A DNA stretch of 64,000 nt from Salegentibacter_A chungangensis (GTDB taxonomy: Bacteria; Bacteroidota; Bacteroidia; Flavobacteriales; Flavobacteriaceae). Each line of letters begins with the position of its first letter. The first letter of the stretch is position 1. Both the position numbers and the translations under genes were made by a program. The notes beneath the pieces are model-generated. The model saw only the letters and a program-made list of their open reading frames with translations. It searched no databases and was not told the DNA's origin. The DNA lies in NCBI RefSeq assembly GCF_042678405.1, contig NZ_JBHTLI010000001.1, forward strand, positions 1,178,001 to 1,242,000, given 5' to 3'. This document shows, one piece after another, positions 33,376-41,698 of this stretch.

Positions 33376-34617
33376 TTAGTGTTCCTCCGGGATTCCGAAC
33401 TCTGCATAGGCATCCATCCCGTGTTCGTGTATGTCCAGCCCTTCAGTTTCTTCTCTTGACTCCATTCTTAAGCCCAGGCTGGCCTTAATTGCATAAAGAA
33501 TAACGAAGGCCGATAAACTGCAAAACACACCTATTATAGTTACTCCTGCTAATTGAGAAAGGAACTGTTCCCATCCTGCCAGGTTTCCGAAGAGACCAAC
33601 AGCCAGGGTACCCCAGATTCCGCAAACAAGATGAACAGCGATGGCTCCAACAGGGTCGTCAAGGCGAAACTTATCTACTAAAGAAACTGCAAGGACGATC
33701 AATACCCCGGCCACAAGGCCAATAATAACAGCGTCCATAGGAGACATCTGATCGGCCCCGGCGGTAATCCCTACCAGTCCACCCAAGATCCCGTTCAGGA
33801 ACATTGTGAGGTCGTAATTCTTATACCTGAAGGTAGAGAAAAGGAATGCTGAAAGTCCTCCGGCTGCAGCTGCAAGGCAGGTGGTTACCAGGGTAATTGA
33901 AGTTAAGGCAGGGTCGGCCGACAGGACTGAACCTCCGTTAAATCCGAACCATCCAAGCCAAAGAATTAATACCCCGGCGGTAGCAAGCGGTATATTGTGT
34001 CCCGGGATAGCGTGGGAGGTTCCGTCTTTTCCGAATTTCCCGAGTCTGGCACCCAGCAGGTATACGGCAATTAAAGCTGCCCATCCGCCCACTGAGTGAA
34101 CCAGGGTAGAACCGGCAAAATCATAAAAGCCCATCGTGTCAAGGAAACCGCCTCCCCACTTCCAAGAACCCACTAAAGGGTATACGATTGCAAGGTAAAT
34201 AACAGAGAAGATCATAAAACTTCCTAGTTTGATCCTTTCGGCGACTGCCCCGGAAACAATGGTAGCCGCCGTGGCAGCGAACATTCCCTGGAAAAGGAAA
34301 TCGGTCCAGAAGGTATATCCTTCATTGTAAGTAAGGTCCAGGCTTCCGTTAGTTATTGGTGGGTTTAACCCAAAAAGTCCGGTAAAATAGTCGGGGATCA
34401 CCCCGGCTATAAAGGAAGCCGGGTACATTAGATTAAAGCCTATTATGGCGTATATCATTAATCCCGTACAAATAATAAATATGTTTTTGAACAGGATGTT
34501 AATAGCGTTTTTTTGACGGGTCAGGCCTACTTCCAGCAGGGAAAAACCCAGATGCATGAAAAATACCAGAGCGGTACAAATCATCATCCAAATATTATTT
34601 ACGGTGAGAATTTCCAT
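33376..34617 (-). CDS. amtB: Ammonium transporter Amt
   Basis: A 413-residue Amt protein with eleven hydrophobic helices. Diagnostic segments are MHLGFSLLEVGLTRQKNAINI, the Phe-gate region, the pore histidines in LVHSVGGWAAL and AVHLVCGIWGTLAVGLF, and the C-terminal cytoplasmic tail that GlnK docks on. It conducts ammonium into the cell. It lies 23 nt downstream of glnK in the same direction, so the two form the classical glnK-amtB operon. Confidence 0.96.
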   Translation of the reverse strand: MEILTVNNIWMMICTALVFFMHLGFSLLEVGLTRQKNAINILFKNIFIICTGLMIYAIIGFNLMYPASFIAGVIPDYFTGLFGLNPPITNGSLDLTYNEGYTFWTDFLFQGMFAATAATIVSGAVAERIKLGSFMIFSVIYLAIVYPLVGSWKWGGGFLDTMGFYDFAGSTLVHSVGGWAALIAVYLLGARLGKFGKDGTSHAIPGHNIPLATAGVLILWLGWFGFNGGSVLSADPALTSITLVTTCLAAAAGGLSAFLFSTFRYKNYDLTMFLNGILGGLVGITAGADQMSPMDAVIIGLVAGVLIVLAVSLVDKFRLDDPVGAIAVHLVCGIWGTLAVGLFGNLAGWEQFLSQLAGVTIIGVFCSLSAFVILYAIKASLGLRMESREETEGLDIHEHGMDAYAEFGIPEEH

Positions 34618-34640
34618 CGTATAAGTTTTTTGTGAGATTA

Positions 34641-34979
34641 TCAGGTTAGGGAGTCAGTTCCTTTTTCTTTAGTTCTTATCCTGTAGGCCTCCTGGATGTC
34701 TGAGACAAATATTTTCCCATCGCCAACAGAGCCTGTATAGGCAGATTCCAGGATTACATTAACTGCTTTTTCCAGAAAGTTGTCTGAAACTACCACAGAG
34801 ATCATTCGGCGTTGTATATCGCTGGTGCTATAAGAAACACCCCGGTAGACGTGGCCTTGTTTTTCATTTCCTACTCCCGTAACATCCCAGTAACTAAAAA
34901 AGTTCACTTCTGTTTTGTGAAGAGCCTTCTTAACCTCGTCAAATTTTGATTTCCTGATAACGGCTTCAATTTTCTTCAT
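34641..34979 (-). CDS. glnK: Nitrogen regulatory protein P-II (GlnK)
   Basis: A 112-residue P-II protein starting at the ATG at 34977-34979 (MKKIEAVIRKSKFDEV); a reading from 35078 would run through the leader hairpin and is rejected. The T-loop spans about residues 37-54, with Tyr50 aligned to the uridylylated Tyr51 of E. coli GlnB. The C-terminal GDGKIFVSDIQEAYRIRTKEKG is the ATP/2-oxoglutarate-binding B/C-loop region. It senses nitrogen and energy and gates AmtB, which is encoded next. Confidence 0.95.
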   Translation of the reverse strand: MKKIEAVIRKSKFDEVKKALHKTEVNFFSYWDVTGVGNEKQGHVYRGVSYSTSDIQRRMISVVVSDNFLEKAVNVILESAYTGSVGDGKIFVSDIQEAYRIRTKEKGTDSLT

Positions 34980-35019
34980 AAATTGTTCATTTAACGTGAG
35001 TAAATATATAAAAAAATAA

Positions 35020-35049
35020 AAACCACCCCTAAATTCAAAGGGGTGGTTT
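35020..35049 (-). promoter_or_regulatory. Hairpin with T tract in front of glnK
   Basis: AAACCACCCCT aaattcaa AGGGGTGGTTT, an 11-bp stem. Read toward glnK it is followed by a TTTTTATTTTTTT run, so it looks like an intrinsic terminator or attenuator. It ends about 40 nt before the glnK ATG; a near-consensus -7 box TATATTTA follows it. Confidence 0.6.
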
Positions 35050-35070
35050 AATGTTAAATACATATAAATA

Positions 35071-35106
35071 AAAATCAACCCCTATTTTTTAGGGGTTGAT
35101 TTTTAA
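35071..35106 (-). terminator. Strong terminator of crcB, related to the glnK hairpin
   Basis: AAAATCAACCCCTA ttttt TAGGGGTTGATTTT, a 14-bp perfect stem with A/T tracts on both sides. It shares the ACCCCT/AGGGGT core with the next hairpin. Confidence 0.8.
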
Positions 35107-35117
35107 AAGTGCTTATA

Positions 35118-35134
35118 ATTGAATAATATTCAAT
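35118..35134. repeat. 17-bp perfect palindrome after crcB
   Basis: ATTGAATAATATTCAAT, a perfect 17-bp palindrome between the crcB stop and its terminator; possibly a binding site. Confidence 0.4.
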
Positions 35135-35147
35135 GGGAATTTCAGGC

Positions 35148-35522
35148 TTAGGTGAATTTGGTTAAAAACACACCTAAAGTAACGGCCAAGAGGCCTAAAA
35201 TTAAACTTCCGAAAGCATAAATGGCAAAATGAACATAATCGCCAGATCTGAACAGGGCCTGATTTTCAAATGCAAAAGTGGAGAAGGTGGTGAAGCCACC
35301 ACAAAAGCCTACGCTTAAAAGAAAATTGGAAGCATTGTTCAGGCTGTCGTTTTTAAGGGCCATCCCCAGAATAAATCCGAGGATTAGGCTTCCTAAAATA
35401 TTTACAGTTAAAGTTCCGTAAGGTATGGGAAAGGCCTGTTTGTTCAGGGCTTTGCTAATTAGGAATCGAAGCACGCTGCCGAAGCCGCCGCCAATAAATA
35501 CCAATAAAGCATTCTTGATCAT
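35148..35522 (-). CDS. crcB: Fluoride efflux channel CrcB/Fluc
   Basis: A 124-residue small membrane protein with four hydrophobic helices. The Fluc signature motifs are visible: GGGFGSVLRFLIS near the N-terminus, GTLTVNILGSLILG with the conserved Asn, and GFCGGFTTFSTFAFEN with the Phe-box and central Na+ site. It acts as a dual-topology dimer that lets fluoride leak out of the cell. No fluoride riboswitch is recognisable upstream; the SRPBCC gene is 20 nt upstream, so they are co-transcribed. Confidence 0.94.
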   Translation of the reverse strand: MIKNALLVFIGGGFGSVLRFLISKALNKQAFPIPYGTLTVNILGSLILGFILGMALKNDSLNNASNFLLSVGFCGGFTTFSTFAFENQALFRSGDYVHFAIYAFGSLILGLLAVTLGVFLTKFT

Positions 35523-35542
35523 ATCTTCAGAGAATTACTTCT

Positions 35543-36574
35543 TTATTTTACCGGAACATAGATATGGGTAACCCATTTTGCCGGATTCGAAATATGTTCC
35601 GGAGAGGTAAGATATACTTCAAACGGATTAGCTTCAGAATTAACCTCCAGGCCATTTTCCAGGATATAGGCATAAGTTTTATCCCAAGCCTCCTTTAAAT
35701 TCTTATAATCTCCCTTTAGAGTAGTTTTTACCACTTTTTGGTTTGGCAGATAATCGTTTAAGATCATACTTTCTGCTGGGGTGATTACCTCACTGGAGGT
35801 GAATATCCCTGCTGAAAAGATTGCTGTGCCTTTTTCATCATTCCATTCGTTGTAAAGCACAAACGGATTTCCGGTCTTTTCAATATTGTTCTGTTCCATA
35901 TAGGAAGAAACATCTGCGATCATTTTTTGCATCCGTTCATCAACCTGGCTCATTTTACTTGCCGTGGTCGTGTACATATAATATCCGCCACCGTGCTGTA
36001 TTATACCGTCAACACTAATATTATATTCCTTCATTTTATTCAGAATAACGGTTTCCATATTTTCCAATCCTTTGTCGAACATGGGAAGCATCATTTCGGA
36101 AATGCTCTGATCCTGAAAGCTGAAGATAAGTTTTTCGGTAAAGCTCTGCTCTCCCTTCATTCCCCAGGTTACTTTTGTTCCGTTTTCGGCTTCTTCAAAT
36201 TCCCAGTACACCTGGCTGGAAGTTTCTCCAAAAGGAGTGTCGAAACTTATTATCTGGTTTATTTTACTGAAAGGGGTCGCCTCGGTAGTCCTTATCTGGC
36301 CATCTCCCATATCTTCACTCTTCCACATATATCCTGCCCCTTCACCTTTGGTCTTTTCAAAGTAATTAACCACCATATCTTCAGACTCCTGTGACCACGG
36401 CTCCCAATTCTCCCAGTTCTTATAATTATTCACCTCATTATAAACCATTTCTCGGGGGGCTTCTATCACCTTCGTTTGCTCCACCTGAAACTCACCGTCC
36501 TTGGTTGCCACATAAATAGAGCCGGCGATGATGATTATAAGGATTAAAAACAGTAGGTATTTTAAGATTTTCAT
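35543..36574 (-). CDS. Membrane-anchored SRPBCC / GyrI-like two-domain protein
   Basis: A 343-residue protein: one N-terminal hydrophobic anchor (residues 5-23), an SRPBCC ligand-binding domain (about 28-175, including APREMVYNEVNNYKNWENWEPW and TKVTWGMKGEQSF), then a GyrI-like/AraC-effector-type domain (about 185-340, with GTAIFSAGIFT and LKGDYKNLKEAWDKTYAYILENG). Both domains bind small hydrophobic or amphipathic molecules in other proteins. Ligand unknown. It is the upstream gene of the unit with crcB. Confidence 0.85.
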   Translation of the reverse strand: MKILKYLLFLILIIIIAGSIYVATKDGEFQVEQTKVIEAPREMVYNEVNNYKNWENWEPWSQESEDMVVNYFEKTKGEGAGYMWKSEDMGDGQIRTTEATPFSKINQIISFDTPFGETSSQVYWEFEEAENGTKVTWGMKGEQSFTEKLIFSFQDQSISEMMLPMFDKGLENMETVILNKMKEYNISVDGIIQHGGGYYMYTTTASKMSQVDERMQKMIADVSSYMEQNNIEKTGNPFVLYNEWNDEKGTAIFSAGIFTSSEVITPAESMILNDYLPNQKVVKTTLKGDYKNLKEAWDKTYAYILENGLEVNSEANPFEVYLTSPEHISNPAKWVTHIYVPVK

Positions 36575-36624
36575 AGGCTGATTGGTTGATTAGACCACTA
36601 ATATAGGTATTTTCAGAGGGATTA

Positions 36625-36813
36625 CTAGTAATCTAAAAGCGTCTTGATTAGAAAAAGCAAAAGGATGAATGCAATAAAGCCTACAAGTACATACACACTT
36701 CCTTTATAATACTTTTTGTGAAGGCGGGTATCTTTTCTGTAACTAAAAACAATGATCGTCACAAAAGCGACGAAAAAAAGAGCGGCAAATATTAGTTGAC
36801 CGGTAGAGAACAT
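36625..36813 (-). CDS. Small two-TM conserved membrane protein
   Basis: A 62-residue protein, two hydrophobic segments (residues 5-23 and 42-60) separated by a basic linker SYRKDTRLHKKYYKGS. I recognise the pattern as a conserved flavobacterial hypothetical (MFSTGQ start) but know no function. A minus-strand -7 box TAACTTTG at 36830-36837 lies 16 nt upstream, supporting an independent transcript. Divergent from the MazG-like gene. Confidence 0.75.
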   Translation of the reverse strand: MFSTGQLIFAALFFVAFVTIIVFSYRKDTRLHKKYYKGSVYVLVGFIAFILLLFLIKTLLDY

Positions 36814-36829
36814 TTTGATTATTTTTAGA

Positions 36830-36837
36830 CAAAGTTA
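36830..36837 (-). promoter_or_regulatory. -7 box of the small membrane protein gene
   Basis: Minus-strand TAACTTTG (plus CAAAGTTA), 16 nt upstream of the ATG; no clear -33 match. Confidence 0.5.
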
Positions 36838-36857
36838 ACCTAATTAGTATAGAAAAT

Positions 36858-37244
36858 ATGAAAAAAAGAATAGCAGCGGTTCGGGAATTTCATTCGGCAT
36901 TTGGTCTTGGTATTAAAGAATCTCCCGCAGCCGATCTTGGGGAGAACAAGAACAGGCTAAGGTATAACCTGATGAAGGAAGAAAATGAGGAATACCTTGA
37001 AGCAGCAATGAATAATGATCTTACCGAGGTTGCCGATGCCCTTGGGGATATGTTATATATATTGTGTGGAACCATTCTTGAACACGGAATGCAGCATAAA
37101 ATTGAAGAAGTATTTGAGGAAATCCAGTCCAGCAATATGAGCAAACTTGGAGCTGATGGCAAGCCTGTTTACCGTGAAGACGGGAAGGTGCTCAAGGGGC
37201 CAAATTATTTCAAGCCGGATATCCGGAACATCCTGGAGGCTTAA
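36858..37244 (+). CDS. MazG/PRA-PH-like nucleoside triphosphate pyrophosphohydrolase
   Basis: A 128-residue all-alpha protein. The metal-binding pattern MKEENEEYLEA (E-x2-E-x3 helix) and DLTEVADALGDMLYIL (E-x3-D) is that of MazG/PRA-PH hydrolases. The C-terminal tail YREDGKVLKGPNYFKPDI is a conserved extension of this subgroup. It would cleave an NTP or similar to the NMP and pyrophosphate; the substrate is not evident. Monocistronic. Confidence 0.88.
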   Translation: MKKRIAAVREFHSAFGLGIKESPAADLGENKNRLRYNLMKEENEEYLEAAMNNDLTEVADALGDMLYILCGTILEHGMQHKIEEVFEEIQSSNMSKLGADGKPVYREDGKVLKGPNYFKPDIRNILEA

Positions 37245-37397
37245 GAGATATTAACTTATCTTTTTTGGGAGCCTTAGGATAAAGGCTGTATGTTCAACAG
37301 TAATTAAAACTTTATTAAATTAAATCTAATTTTTTCTTATTTCAGTAGTTGGTTTCATTTATTAATGCCAAATTTAGGTCCAACCTGAAAACAAAAA

Positions 37398-37592
37398 ATG
37401 ATGTCTTATCTCGAAATGAGTGTTTATTTGCCAGTACTTTTCCTTCTTATATATTTAACGGTGAGGTTTGTAAAAACGGTCATCAGTAATATAAGACATA
37501 ATGAGTTTATTACGGCCGAGCTAAGGCTCAGAAGCCGAAATACCAGAAAGCCGGATTTCAAAAGAACTTCCGGAAAGCAGGACCTGGTTTAA
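37398..37592 (+). CDS. Possible small single-TM membrane protein
   Basis: A 64-residue frame with two adjacent ATGs (37398 and 37401). Residues 7-27 form one hydrophobic helix and the rest is basic (RHNEFITAELRLRSRNTRKPDFKR), giving an inside-positive cytoplasmic tail. No family recognised and no promoter box seen; it fills the 450-bp interval between the MazG-like and lipoprotein genes. If it is not real, 37245-37701 has no gene. Confidence 0.45.
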   Translation: MMSYLEMSVYLPVLFLLIYLTVRFVKTVISNIRHNEFITAELRLRSRNTRKPDFKRTSGKQDLV

Positions 37593-37701
37593 CCGCAATT
37601 TTATTATCAAACCATAGTTTTTGAATTTTAACTGGCGTTTTGTTTCTTTTTCATCCTTGTTCTTGTATTAAGTTTAATAACTGAACTGAAAATTGATCAA
37701 A

Positions 37702-38727
37702 ATGAAACTCAAGCTTTCGTTACTTTCATTACTGATCCTTTTATTTTCCTGTAAAGAGGCTAAAGACAACAAAGAAGAATCTTCAAAGCCTGAATTAGGA
37801 AAAAAGGGAACCTCCTTACAAAATTTGAATTCCTATTCAAATTCTCAATGGCACTTCTCGTTAAAGTACCCGCAGAATTATATAACTACCGGGTCAGATT
37901 TACCCGGCGATGTTCCGGTGATCAATATTTATGAAAGATCTGTTTCTGAGAAGCCGCCCTTTGCCATACATGAGGAAGCCGGTATTGGATATATTGCAAT
38001 TCTGCCAAAGGGCTATGGGGTAGATGGTCCTTCCGGGAAAAGCTCTTCATTTTTGGAATGGTCCGGATCTCTTGAGCTTAAGGAAGATATTGATCCTGAA
38101 GAGTCCCGGGTCTATTTGTTGGAAAATGGAGAGCCCTGGGCATTCAAATTAAAATTTAGTCATCCTCCCAAGAGCTGGAATGAGTATGGAAGTGTTTTTG
38201 TTCATTTTAAGGCCGATGCTTTTAAGGCTGAGTGTGAAGATAGTGGCACAGGTGAAAAAAAACCAATGGAGGGTTGTGATCCAATGGGGAGTGACATCAT
38301 TAAGTTTACAGGAGAAATAAATGAGAATAGCTATAAATCCCTGAAAAAGATCCTTGAGGATTTTAAGTTCTCGAAAGTAAAGGAGGGCAGGAAGGTGTCC
38401 AATATTATTAAGGTGGATAGGCCTCTTCCCAATATCGAGGTGAAATCTCCGCTTAAAATTTCGGGAAAAGCAAAGGGGTTCTGGTTTTTTGAGGGCACTG
38501 CTCCTTTAAAACTTGTCGATAAGGATAACAAGATCCTTGCGGAAAGCTCCATTGAAGCAGAAGGCAACTGGATGACCAGTGATTTTGTCCCATTTAACAG
38601 CAGGATGACATTTGATAGTGCACCCGATGATGAGAGGGGGTATCTGGTTTTTGAAAGAGCGAACCCTTCAGGGAAACCAGAAAATGACCAATCTTACCGG
38701 TTGCCGGTCTTATTTCCTCCTAAATAA
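37702..38727 (+). CDS. Lipoprotein with C-terminal Gmad2 domain
   Basis: A 341-residue protein starting at the ATG at 37702 (MKLKLSLLSLLILLFSC, lipidated Cys17); the TTG at 37693 is not needed. The N-terminal two thirds is an uncharacterised beta-rich domain (WHFSLKYPQNYITTGSDLPGD...). The last 100 residues match the Gmad2 immunoglobulin-like domain: EVKSPLKISGKAKGFWFFEGTAPLKLVDKDNKILAE, then EGNWMTSDFVPF and VFERANPSGKPENDQSYRLPV. Gmad2 is often found in bacterial secreted and sporulation proteins and probably binds envelope ligands. Convergent with ilvE by 7 nt. Confidence 0.88.
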   Translation: MKLKLSLLSLLILLFSCKEAKDNKEESSKPELGKKGTSLQNLNSYSNSQWHFSLKYPQNYITTGSDLPGDVPVINIYERSVSEKPPFAIHEEAGIGYIAILPKGYGVDGPSGKSSSFLEWSGSLELKEDIDPEESRVYLLENGEPWAFKLKFSHPPKSWNEYGSVFVHFKADAFKAECEDSGTGEKKPMEGCDPMGSDIIKFTGEINENSYKSLKKILEDFKFSKVKEGRKVSNIIKVDRPLPNIEVKSPLKISGKAKGFWFFEGTAPLKLVDKDNKILAESSIEAEGNWMTSDFVPFNSRMTFDSAPDDERGYLVFERANPSGKPENDQSYRLPVLFPPK

Positions 38728-38734
38728 AATCAGC

Positions 38735-39802
38735 TTATTTTACGGCGTATCTCCAGCCGTACTTGTCTTCGGTTTCGTTATACTGAATTTTCATCAGCTT
38801 ATCTTTAAAGACCTTGGCATAAGAATCTTCCAGTTTTGGCAGCTCGTATTTCTCACCGGCATATCCAAAACCTCTGATAGGGTTGATAACCGTAGCAGTT
38901 CCGGTTCCGAAGATCTCTTTTAACTCGCCGGATTTAGCGGCATCTATGATCTCTTTCACCTTAACACGTCTTACCTCTAAAGGGATATTGAATTCCTCAG
39001 CAAGGGTAATGACACTTTTTCGTGTCACTCCGTCAAGGATTCTGTCGCTTGTAGGTGCCGTAATGAGTTTGTCTCCCACACGGAAGAAAATGTTCATTGT
39101 TCCTGCTTCCTCAAGATACTCATGTGTATTGGCATCTGTCCAGATCACCTGCTGGAAACCGGCATCTTTAGCGAGATTTGTCGGGTAGAACTGTGCGGCA
39201 TAGTTCCCGGCAGCTTTAGCAAATCCAACACCACCATCGGCAGCACGGCTGTATTTTTCTGAAAACTGAACTCTCACCTCACCGCTGTAATAGGCCTGTG
39301 CAGGAGAGCAGATGATCATAAACTTATATTTCTTGGCCGGAGCGGCAGATACGCCTTCTTCGGTAGCTATTACGAAAGGCCTGATATAAAGAGAGTTTCC
39401 GAAGCCTTTTTTAATCCAGTCCTTGTCAATTTTCAATAACTCTTCTAAGGCTGAAAAGAAATATTCCTCCGGGAAGGCCGGGATCGCAAGCCTTTCGCTG
39501 GACCTGTTGATTCGTCTGAAGTTCTCGTCCGGTCTGAATAGCCAGATATGGTCATCCTTATCTTTAAAGGCTTTCATTCCTTCAAAAACGGCCTGTCCGT
39601 AATGGAAGACCTTGGCGGAAGGATCCAGCTGCAGAGGGCCATAAGGCTTTATCTTTGGCGTTTGCCAGGCACCGTCAACATAATCACACTCCATCATATG
39701 ATCAGTAAAAACTTTTCCGAAAGTCAGGTTTTCAAAGTCAGTGTCTTCAATTTTAGATTTGGAAGCTTTTACTATATCAAGGGTGGAAGTGTGGTTTTTC
39801 AT
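38735..39802 (-). CDS. ilvE: Branched-chain amino acid aminotransferase
   Basis: A 355-residue fold-type IV PLP enzyme of the long (eukaryote-like) IlvE type: FGKVFTDHMMECDY near the N-terminus, KVFHYGQAVFEGMKAFK, RPFVIATEEG, the PLP lysine in GVGFAKAAGNYAAQ, and EIFGTGTATVINPIRG. It makes or degrades Leu, Ile and Val using 2-oxoglutarate. It has a full promoter upstream and lies divergent from mnmD, a neighbourhood common in flavobacteria. Confidence 0.96.
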   Translation of the reverse strand: MKNHTSTLDIVKASKSKIEDTDFENLTFGKVFTDHMMECDYVDGAWQTPKIKPYGPLQLDPSAKVFHYGQAVFEGMKAFKDKDDHIWLFRPDENFRRINRSSERLAIPAFPEEYFFSALEELLKIDKDWIKKGFGNSLYIRPFVIATEEGVSAAPAKKYKFMIICSPAQAYYSGEVRVQFSEKYSRAADGGVGFAKAAGNYAAQFYPTNLAKDAGFQQVIWTDANTHEYLEEAGTMNIFFRVGDKLITAPTSDRILDGVTRKSVITLAEEFNIPLEVRRVKVKEIIDAAKSGELKEIFGTGTATVINPIRGFGYAGEKYELPKLEDSYAKVFKDKLMKIQYNETEDKYGWRYAVK

Positions 39803-39821
39803 TGTATAAAGTTTAGTTGAA

Positions 39822-39850
39822 CAAATTTACCCAATTTAAAGCAGAATCAA
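39822..39850 (-). promoter_or_regulatory. Promoter of ilvE
   Basis: Minus strand: TTG (plus 39848-39850), 18-nt spacer, TAAATTTG (plus 39822-39829), then 19 nt to the ATG. Confidence 0.75.
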
Positions 39851-39865
39851 AATCTAAAGTTTTGG

Positions 39866-39998
39866 TAAATTTGGGGTTTGTGTCAGTGATCTCCTAATAT
39901 ACTGAAATCCTTAGGAGAAGCATTATTTTAATGCGAAAAGTAGGTTTTCTGAGAGAAGGAACTGAAGGAGATTAGACATTTTATAAAGCCGGAAAAAA
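39866..39998 (+). promoter_or_regulatory. mnmD upstream region with -7 box, inverted repeat and short open frame
   Basis: TAAATTTG at 39866-39873 could be the mnmD -7 box. The leader then holds a 7-bp inverted repeat CTCCTAA (39891-39897) / TTAGGAG (39911-39917) and a 14-codon ATG-started frame (39931-39975). Confidence 0.4.
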
Positions 39999-40676
39999 TT
40001 GGAAAGAAAAATAATAAAGACCGCCGATGGTTCTGTAACCATACACCTCCCGGACTGGGATGAACAATATCACTCCAAACACGGCGCGGTACAGGAAGCC
40101 ATTCACGTTTTTATCAAAACCGGGCTTCACTGGTTTGTGGAGAACTACCAAAAAAAAGAATTGTCTGTTCTGGAAATTGGTTTCGGCACGGGACTTAATG
40201 CGTTTATTACTGCTTTGGAGGCTGAAAAACTGGGGCTTGATGTGTCTTATTGCGGGATTGAAGCCTACCCGGTAGAAACTTCAGAAATAGAAAATCTGAA
40301 TTATCCTCAGGCGCTTAAGGCTTCAGAGCGGAAGGATTTGTTTATGAGACTTCACGAAACCGAATGGGAAAAGAGCTTTAAAATCTCAGAGAATTTCAGT
40401 TTGAGTAAGCGGCAGAAGAAATTTCAGGAGATCGATGATGTTGCTCAATTTGATCTGGTGTATTTTGATGCCTTTGGAGCCAGGGTTCAGCCCCAGCTAT
40501 GGACTGAAGAGATCTTCGGGATAATGTTCAGGGCAATGAAACCAGGCTCGGTATTAGTTACCTATTCAGCTAAAGGAAGTGTACGGCGGGCTATGCAGGC
40601 GGTTGGTTTTCAGGTAGAGCGTTTGCCCGGGCCTCCTGGTAAGCGCGAAATGTTAAGAGCATTAAAAAACCACTAA
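39999..40676 (+). CDS. mnmD: tRNA (mnm5s2U34) methyltransferase MnmD
   Basis: A 225-residue protein beginning with the TTG at 39999 (MERKIIKTADGSVTIH), which matches the conserved N-terminus of the family. Diagnostic segments are HSKHGAVQEAIHVF, the SAM motif LEIGFGTGLNAF and VYFDAFGARVQPQLW. It performs the last methylation of the wobble uridine in tRNAs; in E. coli this domain is the N-terminal half of MnmC, whereas here no FAD domain is fused. Confidence 0.92.
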   Translation: MERKIIKTADGSVTIHLPDWDEQYHSKHGAVQEAIHVFIKTGLHWFVENYQKKELSVLEIGFGTGLNAFITALEAEKLGLDVSYCGIEAYPVETSEIENLNYPQALKASERKDLFMRLHETEWEKSFKISENFSLSKRQKKFQEIDDVAQFDLVYFDAFGARVQPQLWTEEIFGIMFRAMKPGSVLVTYSAKGSVRRAMQAVGFQVERLPGPPGKREMLRALKNH

Positions 40677-40745
40677 GATTTGCTGTTAAACCTCTAATAA
40701 AATTTAGCAGGCTGCCCGCTCAGTATGTATATTGTAAATAAAAAA

Positions 40746-41648
40746 ATGCGTGTTTTAATAACTGGTGCAACGGGTTTGATTGGATCCCATATAGTTGAAA
40801 GCTGTATCGAAAAAGGGATAGAGGTCCATTATCTTACCACCAGTAAAAATAAACTCGAGAATAGGGAAGACTACAAGGGTTTTTACTGGGATCCTATGCA
40901 AGGCGTAATAGATGAAGCTGCAATAGAGGGTGTGGATACGATCATAAACCTGGTTGGAGCCAATATCGCAGAGCGCTGGACTCCCAGTTATAAAGAAAAG
41001 ATCGTAAAAAGCCGCACCGAAACTGCCCATTTACTGTACAAAACCCTGGATAAATTCGAGAATGATGTGAAACAGATCATTTCGGCCAGTGCCATTGGAG
41101 TATACCCGAGTTCCCTTCAGAAATTATACACCGAAGAACATAAAGGAGTAGACGACTCTTTTCTGGGAGAAGTCGTGGTGAAGTGGGAAGAAAGTATCAA
41201 TAATTTTGAGGATCTCGGCTTAGATGTGGCAAAGATCAGGATTGGGCTTGTTCTTGCCGAAGAAGGTGGAATGCTTCAGAAGCTTAAAGATCCTATGAAT
41301 TTTAGTGTTGGAGCTCCTTTAGGTAGTGGTAAACAATGGCAGTCCTGGATTCATATAGAGGATGTTGCCGGGATCTTTATGCACGCTCTGGAATATAATC
41401 TTACCGGGGTCTACAATGCCGTGGCTCCAAATCCCGTTACCAATAAAGAACTGGTTCAAAAACTGGCCAGGGAAATGGGGAAACCCCTGTGGATTCCAAA
41501 AGTACCCTCTGTGGTCCTGAAAGCGATGCTGGGTGAAATGTCCCGAATCGTTCTTGCCAGCCAGCTGGTGAGCAGCGAAAAAATAGAAACCAGCGGCTAC
41601 CGGTTTAAATATACCAATGTCTGTAAGGCTCTGGGTGATCTTATATAA
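40746..41648 (+). CDS. TIGR01777 family NAD(P)-binding epimerase-like protein
   Basis: A 300-residue extended SDR starting at the ATG at 40746 (MRVLITGATGLIGSHIV, the GxxGxxG dinucleotide motif); an ATG at 40725 would add seven residues. The family features TIINLVGANIAERW, SASAIGVYPSS, SWIHIEDVAGIF and YNAVAPNPVTNKEL are present. TIGR01777/YfcH proteins bind NADP; their substrate is unknown. Ends in a bidirectional terminator shared with the YceI gene. Confidence 0.93.
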   Translation: MRVLITGATGLIGSHIVESCIEKGIEVHYLTTSKNKLENREDYKGFYWDPMQGVIDEAAIEGVDTIINLVGANIAERWTPSYKEKIVKSRTETAHLLYKTLDKFENDVKQIISASAIGVYPSSLQKLYTEEHKGVDDSFLGEVVVKWEESINNFEDLGLDVAKIRIGLVLAEEGGMLQKLKDPMNFSVGAPLGSGKQWQSWIHIEDVAGIFMHALEYNLTGVYNAVAPNPVTNKELVQKLAREMGKPLWIPKVPSVVLKAMLGEMSRIVLASQLVSSEKIETSGYRFKYTNVCKALGDLI

Positions 41649-41650
41649 TT

Positions 41651-41682
41651 AAAAAAGCCGCCCGATGAGGCGGCTTTTTTTT
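41651..41682. terminator. Bidirectional terminator between the SDR gene and yceI
   Basis: AAAAAAGCCGCC cgatga GGCGGCTTTTTTTT: GC-rich 7-bp stem flanked by A and T runs, serving both convergent genes. Confidence 0.9.
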
Positions 41683-41698
41683 AATCCATTGAATGAAC

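Noticed and set aside
35020..35106. The two hairpins before glnK as a fluoride riboswitch for crcB
   Set aside because: They lie downstream of crcB, not upstream, and lack the pseudoknot pattern of the crcB motif.
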